This document shows positions 57,562 through 64,000 of a stretch of 64,000 nt of DNA, piece after piece; within the stretch, counting starts at the first letter, position 1, and each line of letters starts with the position of its first letter. The notes beneath the pieces are model-generated. The model made no database searches. It had not been told where the DNA came from and was given only the letters and a program-made list of their open reading frames with translations. The stretch covers positions 726,980,181 to 727,044,180 of the forward strand of contig CM022298.1 of the NCBI GenBank assembly GCA_011799875.1, given 5' to 3'. This stretch comes from Thinopyrum elongatum. Lineage: Eukaryota; Streptophyta; Magnoliopsida; Poales; Poaceae. Both the position numbers and the translations under genes were made by a program.

Positions 57562-57716
57562 GGGTGTTAATCACATGGCGATGTGAACTAGATTATTGAC
57601 TCTAGTAAACCCTTTGGGTGTTGGTCACATGGAGATGTGAACTATGGGTGTTAATCACATGGTGATGTGAACTATTGGTGTTAAATCACATGGCGATGTG
57701 AACTAGATTATTGACT
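57562..57716. repeat. Four tandem copies of 'gggtgttaatcacatggcgatgtgaact' type
   Basis: Units of about 28 bases, two of them followed by 'agattattgactctagt', sit between the end of pol and the polypurine tract. Copies vary at a few positions (tggcg, tggag, tggtg). Confidence 0.88.
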
Positions 57717-57721
57717 CTAGT

Positions 57722-57734
57722 GCAAGTGGAAGAC
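57722..57734 (+). other. Polypurine tract of copia E
   Basis: GCAAGTGGAAGAC directly before TGAAGG of the 3' LTR. Confidence 0.75.
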
Positions 57735-59475
57735 TGAAGGAAATATGCCCTAGAGGCAATAATAAAGTTGTTATTTTATATTTCCTTATATCATGATAAA
57801 TGTTTATTATTCATGCTAGAATTGTATTAACCGGAAACTTGATACATGTGTGAATACATAGACAAAACAAAGTGTCCCTAGTATGCCTCTACTTGACTAG
57901 CTCGTTAATCAAAGATGGTTAAGTTTCCTAACCATAGACATGTGTTGTCATTTGATGAACGAGATCACATCATTAGGAGAATTATGTGATGGATAAGACC
58001 CATCCGTTAGCTTAGCATAATGATCGTTAAGTTTTATTGCTATTGCTTTCTTCATGACTTATACATGTTCCTCTGACTATGAGATTATGCAACTCCCGAA
58101 TACCGGAGGAACACCTTGTGTGCTATCAAATGTCACAACGTAACTGGTTGATTGTAAAGATGCTCTACAGGTGTCTCCGAAGGTGTTTGTTGGGTTGGCA
58201 TTGATCAAGATTAGGATTTGTCACTCCGTGTATCGGAGAGGTATCTCTGGGCCCTCTCAGTAATGCTCATCACTATAAGCCTTGCAAGCAATGTGACTAA
58301 TGAGTTAGTTGCGGGATGAAGCATTACGGAACGAGTAAAGAGACTTGCCGGTAACGAGATTGAACTAGGTATGATGATACCGACGATCGAATCTTGGGCA
58401 AGTAACATACCGATTATAAAGGGAATGACGTATGTTGTTATGCGGTTTGACCGATAAAGATCTTCGTAGAATATGTAGGAGCCAATATGAGCATCCAGGT
58501 TCCGCTATTGGTTATTGACCGGAGATGTGTCTCGGTTATGTCTACATAGTTCTCGAACCCGTAGGGTCTGCACGCTTAACGTTCGATGATGATTTGTATT
58601 ATGAGTTATGTGATTTGATGACCGAAGTTTGTTCGGAGTCCCGGATGAGATCACGGACATGACGAGGAGTCTCGAAATGGTCGAAAGGTAAAGATTGATA
58701 TATTGGAAGGTTATATTCGGACACCGGAATGGTTCCGGAGTGATTCGGATATTTTTCGGAGTACCGGGAGATTGCAGGAACCCCCCGGGGAAGTAGTGGG
58801 CCTTCATGGGCCTTAGTGGAAAGGAGAGGAGGGCCGCAAGGGTGGCCGCGCCCCCCCATGGCATGTCTGAATTGGACTAGGGAGGGGGCGGCGCCTCCCC
58901 TCTTTCCTTCTCCCTTTCCTCCTCCTTCCCTCTCTCCCCCTCTTGGAAAAGGAAGGGGAGTCCAACTAGGATTGGGAATCCTAGTTGGACTCCCCCTATG
59001 GCGCGCCCCTCCTGGCCGCCGGCCTCCTGCTCTCCCTCCTTTATATACGTGGCCAGGGGGCACCCCAAGACACACCAAGACAATCTATTAGCCGTGTGCA
59101 GTGCCCCCCTCCACAGTTTAACACCTCGGTCATATCGTCGTAGTGCTTAGGCGAAGCCCTGCGCCGGTAACTTCATCATCACCGTCGCCACGCCATCGTG
59201 CTGACGGAACTCTCGCTCATCCTCAACTGGATCAAGAGTTCGAGGGACGTCATCGAGTTGAACGTGTGCTGAACACGGAGGTGCCGTACGTTCGGTACTT
59301 GGATCGGTTGGATCGTGAAGACGTTCGACTACATCAACCGTGTTAATTAAACGCTTCCGCTTTTGGTCTACGAGGGCACGTGGACACACTCTCCCCTCTT
59401 GTTGCTATGCATCTCCTAGATAGATCTTGCGTGAGCGTAGAAATTTTTTGAAATTGCATGCTACGTTCTCCAACA
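57735..59475 (+). repeat. 3' LTR of copia E (1741 bases)
   Basis: It matches 50889-52632 and ends TTCTCCAACA, followed by TSD cggag. Frames here repeat those of the 5' LTR and are not genes. Confidence 0.95.
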
Positions 59476-59749
59476 CGGAGCTCCCCTCAGGTACTTTCTT
59501 GGCCCATCTGGTGTCTTCTGGTCCAGAAAAAATCCACAAAAAGTTTCGCTGCATTTGGACTCCGTTTGGTATTGATTTTTTGCGAAGTAAAAAACAAGCA
59601 AAAAACAGCAACTGGCACTGGGCACTATGTCAATAGGTTAGTCCCGAAAAATGATATAAAGTTGCTATAAAATGATTGTAAAACATCCAAGATTGATAAT
59701 ATAACAACATGGAACAATCAAAATTTATAGATACGTTGGAGACATATCA
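59476..59749 (-). repeat. Gypsy C LTR (minus strand), start
   Basis: Read on the minus strand from 59749: TGATATGTCTCCAACGTATC, identical to the LTR start of element A. It continues to 59476 and resumes at 50888 on the other side of element E. Confidence 0.9.
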
Positions 59750-60374
59750 GCATCCCCAAGCTTAATTCCTGCTCGTCCTCGAGTAGGTAAATGATAAAAA
59801 GAGAATTTTTGATGTGGAATGCTGCCTAACATGTTCATCACATATTCTTTCCTTTATAGCATGGACATTTGGACTTTTATATGGTTCAAAGCAATAGTCT
59901 AGTTTTGACATGAAGATTTCAATACTCAAGCATATCAACAAATAACCATGTCTGTTAAAATATCAACACTAAAGCAAGTTATCCCTAGCCCATTATGCTC
60001 AATCATTGACCCATTCATGAAACACACTCGCATATTAGCTACACCCAATGCTCAAGTACGATCATAGTGCCCCTTAGTTGGTGCTTTGAAAGATAAGATG
60101 GAGACTCAAAAAAATAAAAATTGCATAAAGTAAATAGAAAGGCCCTTCGCGGAGGGAAGTAGGGATTTGTAGAGGTGCCAGAGCTCAAAGCGAAAAAGAT
60201 AGAGATAAAACATTTTGGGTGGCATGCTTTTCCTGTCAACGAAAACGATCGAGTAGTTCCCAATACTTTCCATGCTAGATATATCATAGGCGGTTCCCAA
60301 ACAGAAAATAAAGTTTATTCCTTTTTCCACCATACTTTCACATTCCACGGCTAACCGAATCCACGAGTGCCGTC
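59750..60374 (-). other. 3' interior of gypsy C (minus strand), truncated by element D
   Basis: Next to the LTR is 'gcatccccaagcttaattcc' with an inverted repeat at 59768-59787, the same arrangement as before the 3' LTR of A (in reverse). No pol is seen. Sequence to 60374 is AT-rich with an 'aaaataaaaattgcataaag'-type purine tract near 60110. It ends where D starts. Confidence 0.7.
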
Positions 60375-60845
60375 TGAGGGAGTCCTGGATTAAGGGGTCC
60401 TCGGGCGTCCAGGCTACGTAATGTGGGCCGGACTGATGGGCCATGAAGATACAAGACGGAAGACTCTCTCCCGTGTCCGGATGGGACTCTCCTTGGCATG
60501 GACGGCAAGCTTGGCGTTCGGATATGAAGATTCCTTTCTCTGTAACCGACTTTGTACAACCCTAGTCCCCTCCGGTGTCTATATAAACCGGAGGGTTTAG
60601 TCCGTAGAGGCAATCATAATCTGGCAGGCTAGACTTCTAGGGTTTTAGCCATTACGATCTCGTGGTAGATCAACTCTTGTAATACTCATATTCATCAAGA
60701 TCAATCAAGCAGGAAGTAGGGTATTACCTCCATAGAGAGGGCCCGAACCTGGGTAAACATCGTGTCCCCCATCTCCTGTTACCATCGACCTTAGACGCAT
60801 AGTTCGGGACCCCCTACCCGAGATCCGCCGGTTTTGACACCGACA
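60375..60845 (+). repeat. 5' LTR of gypsy D (471 bases)
   Basis: TGAGGGAGTCCTGGATTAAG to GACACCGACA. It contains TATATAAA at 60580-60587 followed by 'ccggagggtttagtccg', the core promoter region. The LTR shares architecture and several blocks with the LTR at 32111-32573. Confidence 0.9.
60580..60587 (+). promoter_or_regulatory. TATA box of the gypsy D LTR
   Basis: TATATAAA lies within an inverted 'ctccggtgt..ataaaccggag' context, with 'ccggag' downstream and 'ctccgg' upstream. Confidence 0.7.
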
Positions 60846-60864
60846 TTGGTGCTTTCATTGAGAG
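60846..60864 (+). other. Primer-binding site region of gypsy D
   Basis: TTGGTGCTTTCATTGAGAG follows the LTR directly. The LTR at 32573 is also followed by TTGGTG. Confidence 0.7.
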
Positions 60865-60871
60865 TTCCGCT

Positions 60872-61860
60872 GTGTCGTCGCTAGAAGACTCGATGGTTCC
60901 ATCAATCATCCACAACGATGCTGCCTTGAGGGAGGTCTTTCTCCCCGGCCAGATCTTCGTATTCGGCGGCTTCATACTGTGGGCCAACTCGCTTGGCCAT
61001 CTAGAGCAGATCGACAGCTACGCCCCTGGCCATCAGGTCAGGTTTGGAAGCTTGAACTACGTTGCTGATATCCGCGGAGACTTGATCTTCGACGGATTCG
61101 AGCCCATGGCAGCCGCTCCCTACCACCGCGATGAACATGACCTAAATCTGTCATCAGACCATACCCGGGAGATAGCGCCTGTAACTGCTCTGGCCCTAGA
61201 TCCGGAGCAGATCGCGCCATCCAAGGACGGGAAGCTCAACCCCGCCACGAAAGCCGCAGACTCAGCGGCGTTGGAGCCGCACACATACCCAACTTTGAAC
61301 GGGATCTTTGTCACCGGAACCTCGGATTCGTGTCCGGCCACAGGTTCCGAACCACGTGCGTCCGCGCCCATCGTGCTCGATCGGGCGCCGATCGTCGAGT
61401 TCAGCTCCGTGGACATCTTCCGGCACTCACCTTTGGGTGATGTGCTAAACTCATTAAAAACCCTCTCCTTAGCGGGGGACTCACAGCCGAATTATATCCG
61501 GTTTGAACTGGAGGCTGATGACGGAGAATTTCGCTTCCCACCCACCGCCCACTTCATTGCCACTGTCGAAGACTTAACCAACATGCTCGATTATGACTCC
61601 GAAGACATCGACGGTATGGACGACGATGCCGGAGAGGAGCAGGCCCAAAACCCACCGTTTACTGGGCGCTGGACAGCCACCTCCTCGTATGACATGTACA
61701 TGGTGGATACTCCCAAAGAGAATAACGGCGATAGCGAGAAAGATCCAGTCGAGGATAAACCTCCTGAGACACAGCCAAAGCGCCGACGTCAGCGGCACTG
61801 CTCTAAATCACGCCGTGGAAAAGACAGCAATACCGGCACGAGAAAAACAATACTCCGGAT
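60872..61860 (+). CDS. Gypsy D gag N-terminal region (frameshifted at its end)
   Basis: The frame starts MSSLEDSMVPSIIHNDAALREVFLPGQ, 26 bases after the LTR. It has no Cys motifs. From about residue 230 it is acidic (NMLDYDSEDIDGMDDDAGEEQ), then Lys/Arg-rich (PKRRRQRH). The frame runs on to 61930, but from about 61840 the acidic coding continues in another frame (DDAEDKEDPVEPTSEQDDREDG), so a small indel lies near 61800-61850. The role of this N-terminal extension in gypsy gag is unclear. Confidence 0.75.
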
Positions 61861-63225
61861 GATGCCGAAGACAAAGAAGATCCTGTCGAGCCGACTTCCG
61901 AACAGGACGATAGGGAAGATGGGCAAGTGAGCCCTGACAAACAGGCCATAAACGAAGACTCGAAGGACAGCAACTATCTTCCACTCTCCGAAGATGAGGT
62001 GAGCCTCGGCGACAAAGACTTTATCATGCCTGAGGAACCCATCGAGCAGGAGCGCTTTAAGCGCCGGCTAATAGCCACTGCGAGGAGCCTAAAAAAGAAA
62101 TAGCAGCAGCTTCAAGCTGATCAAGATCTACTCAACGACAGATGGACTGATGTCCTGGCAGCCGAGGAATACGGACTCGAGCGTCCCATTAAAAGTTACC
62201 CGAAGCGTAAACTGCTACCCCAATTTGACGATGAGGCACTTGAGCCCATGCCATCAACACGTAATGCGGCTGACCGACCACCACGTGGCCGGGACAAAGC
62301 GGCAACCCAAGCCGAACACCTGCCCATACTACCTTGCCGTAAAGGCAAAGACACCACAGCTCAGGAATACACATATGACCTGCGGCAAGACCTGGAGAAT
62401 AGAGCAGGTCAGTCCAGATCGATCTACAGATCGCGGGGGCATGCCCTGGCGCGCGACGACGGCTATCAAGCCAGACGTAACGAGCATAATCACATCCAGG
62501 CCGAAAACCGCAGACGGACTACATCCGCACTACGTCGCGACTTGGCCCGATATAGAGGCGCCGCACATCCCCTTTGCTTCACTGATGAAGTAATGGAACA
62601 CGAATTCCTGGAAGGGTTTAAACCCATGAATATCGAATCATATGATGGAACAACAGATCCCGTAGTATGGATTGAAGATTTCCTTCTCCATATCCACATG
62701 GCCCGCGGTGATGACCTCCACGCCATCAAATACCTCCCACTAAAATTAAAGGGACCAGCGCGGCACTGGCTGAACAGCCTCCCAGAGAACTCCATTGGCA
62801 GCTGGGAAGACTTTGAAGACGCCTTCCACGATAACTTTCAAGGTACATATGTCCGGCCTCCGGATGCCGACGACCTAAGTCACATCATCCAGCAGCCCGG
62901 GGAGTCAGCCAGGACGCTCTGGACTAGGTTCCTAATTAAAAAGAACCAAATTGTCGATTGTCCGGACGCCGAAGCCCTCGCGGCCTTGAAACATAGCATC
63001 CGAGACGAATGGCTTGCCCGCAACCTAGGTCAAGAAAAACCAAAATCCATGGCAGCCCTTACCGCTCTGATGACCCGCTTTTGCGCGGGAGAAGATAGCT
63101 GGCTCGCTCGTAGAAGCAACAGCACCAGTGATCTAGGCACTTCCGAAGTTCGAGAGGGCAACGGCAAGCCACGACGCAACACAAGCTTCGAAATAATAAT
63201 GAAGGAACGCAAGACACGGAGGTAA
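61858..63225 (+). pseudogene. Gypsy D gag core (Retrotrans_gag domain) with an in-frame stop
   Basis: The frame from 61858 is acidic. It is stopped by TAG at 62101-62103 and continues in the same frame. The capsid-like gag domain lies at 62570-63110: FTDEVMEHEFLEGFKPMNIESYDGTTDPVVWIEDFLLH, LKLKGPARHWLNSLPENSIGSWEDFEDAFHDNFQ and ESARTLWTRFLIKKNQI. This is the conserved W.....L...I.SW..F...F pattern of gypsy gag. The frame ends at 63225. The true continuation is shifted, starting at about 63183 (NNNEGTQDTEVNAGF). Confidence 0.85.
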
Positions 63226-63800
63226 ACGCCGGATTCAGCGGCTCCAAAACCGGTCAACGGAAAAAGCCATTCATGGCAAACAGAGACGAACCATCCAATT
63301 TAGACAAGATACTGGATCGGCCCTGCCAGATTCATGGCACCCCCGATAAACCAGCCAATCACACCAACAGAAGTTGTTGGGTCTTCAAACAAGCCGGCAA
63401 GCTTAACGCCGAACACAAGGGGAAGGGGCCGCCCAGTGACAGGGATGACGAAGAGACTCGCCAACCGAACACCGGGGGTCAGAAGCAATTTCCCCCCGAA
63501 GTAAAAACAGTCAACATGGTATACGTGACACACATCCCTACAGAGGAGCGCAAGCGCGCACTACAGGACGCCAATGCCATAGAGCCAGGCACCCCAAAAT
63601 TAAGCCAATGGGCGGCCTGCCAGATCACTTTTGATCGCAAGGATCACCCAGCCAGTATCCGTCACGAAAGTTCGGCAGCTCTGATCCTCGATCCAATTAT
63701 CGATGGGTTCCATCTCACGAAAGTCCTTATGGACAACGGCAGTAGTCTTAATCTACTCTACCAAGACACTGTCTGCAAAATGGGCATTGATCCTTCATGA
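63183..63800 (+). CDS. Gypsy D gag end and aspartic protease
   Basis: The frame enters at about 63183, passes MANRDEPSNLDKILDRPCQIHGTPDKPANHTNRSCWVF (63273 onward; a C-X2-H...H-X4-C-like stretch) and reaches SAALILDPIIDGFHLTKVLMDNGSSLNLLYQDTVCKMGI. DNGSS takes the place of the protease D-T/S-G-S motif; related plant gypsy elements have D-x-G-S-S here. A TGA stands at 63798-63800, but the same frame continues as gypsy-like protease sequence (TFKGVVSGVEARCTGSITLEV) to the window end. Confidence 0.82.
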   Translation, partial: KLRNNNEGTQDTEVNAGFSGSKTGQRKKPFMANRDEPSNLDKILDRPCQIHGTPDKPANHTNRSCWVFKQAGKLNAEHKGKGPPSDRDDEETRQPNTGGQKQFPPEVKTVNMVYVTHIPTEERKRALQDANAIEPGTPKLSQWAACQITFDRKDHPASIRHESSAALILDPIIDGFHLTKVLMDNGSSLNLLYQDTVCKMGIDPS

Positions 63801-64000
63801 ATCAAGCCCACCATAGCTACCTTCAAGGGAGTAGTGTCCGGCGTAGAAGCTCGCTGCACGGGCTCAATTACATTGGAAGTCATTTTCGGCTCGCCGAACA
63901 ACTTTAGAAGCGAAGGCTTGACCTTCGATATTGTATCGTCCCGCAGCAGCTACCACGCACTACTCGGGCGTACCGCTTTTACTCGTTTTAATGCAGTCCC
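63801..64000 (+). pseudogene. Gypsy D protease continuation, after an in-frame stop, cut by the window end
   Basis: The same frame as 63183-63800, open to base 64000: SITLEVIFGSPNNFRSEGLTFDIVSSRSSYHALLGRTAFTRF. This matches the C-terminal part of a gypsy aspartic protease (Y.A.LGR). RT would follow outside the window. Confidence 0.8.

Larger units (their letters stand above)
50889..59475 (+). mobile_element. Complete WIS/Angela/BARE-type copia element E, 8.6 kb, TSD cggag
   Basis: LTRs are 50889-52632 and 57735-59475, both TGAAGGAAATATGCCC...CCAACA. Flanking 5-mers cggag at 50884-50888 and 59476-59480 are identical. Gag, integrase and RT parts are in copia order but carry several stops and frameshifts and lack the RT YVDD segment, so the copy cannot move by itself. 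This family is highly abundant in wheat-tribe genomes, which supports the organism call. It sits inside the LTR of element C. Confidence 0.96.
60375..64000 (+). mobile_element. Gypsy-type element D (5' part; continues beyond the window)
   Basis: LTR 60375-60845, primer site, gag and protease in order, cut by the window end. The 5-mer before it is ccgtc. The coding is interrupted by one stop and two frameshifts but is otherwise long, so the copy is recent but probably inactive. Confidence 0.9.

Overview
This window looks like nuclear DNA of a grass of the wheat tribe (Triticeae). It is built almost entirely from nested transposable elements, including a complete element with WIS/Angela/BARE-type copia LTRs (50889-59475). 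The ends of the complete elements were fixed by pairing terminal repeats with flanking target-site duplications (TSDs) read directly from the sequence. No intact single-copy host gene of recognised function is present. The only credible small host-type gene is a two-exon, cysteine-rich secreted peptide gene at 27700-28011, which may be decayed.

Layout. 1-1166: 3' end of a copia element (RT/RNase H plus a short LTR). 1181-3356: a 570-bp direct duplication around about 1 kb. 3736-8800 and 20261-20408: a probable CACTA-type element with gene-like minus-strand sequence, split by a large LTR retrotransposon. 8818-20260: that retrotransposon, 11.4 kb, with 2.9-kb LTRs, a copia-type gag broken by a frameshift, no pol, and an array of short palindromes in each LTR. 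20600-24466: a decayed minus-strand copia pol, interrupted by a complete 1.57-kb CACTA element (22528-24098, TSD acc). 24467-29537: AT-rich sequence with a Stowaway MITE, a 'TTGTTCAACATTTTT' repeat field, the cysteine-rich gene and small tandem repeats. 29538-30351: a complete PIF/Harbinger-type element with a GC-rich core. 30886-31449: four copies of a 140-bp tandem repeat. 31621-32720: a LINE 3' fragment, an LTR with its primer site and a receptor-kinase scrap. 35213-40403: a complete 5.2-kb CACTA element (TSD agt) carrying exon-like sequence and a 1.18-kb retroposon with its own 15-bp TSD.

41749 to the end is a Russian doll. Gypsy A (41749-47584) is interrupted in its 3' LTR by gypsy B (47585-49582). 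B is interrupted in its protease region by gypsy C (minus strand, same family as A). The LTR of C is interrupted by the complete copia E (50889-59475, TSD cggag). The interior of C is interrupted by gypsy D (60375 to beyond the window). The right-hand remainders of A to D must lie outside the window.

How the parts work together: there are no operons or pathways. The coding sequences are gag, protease, integrase, RT and RNase H of retroelements, nearly all carrying stops or frameshifts. The CACTA, Harbinger and Stowaway copies and the 11.4-kb gag-only element lack the enzymes they need and would depend on relatives elsewhere in the genome.
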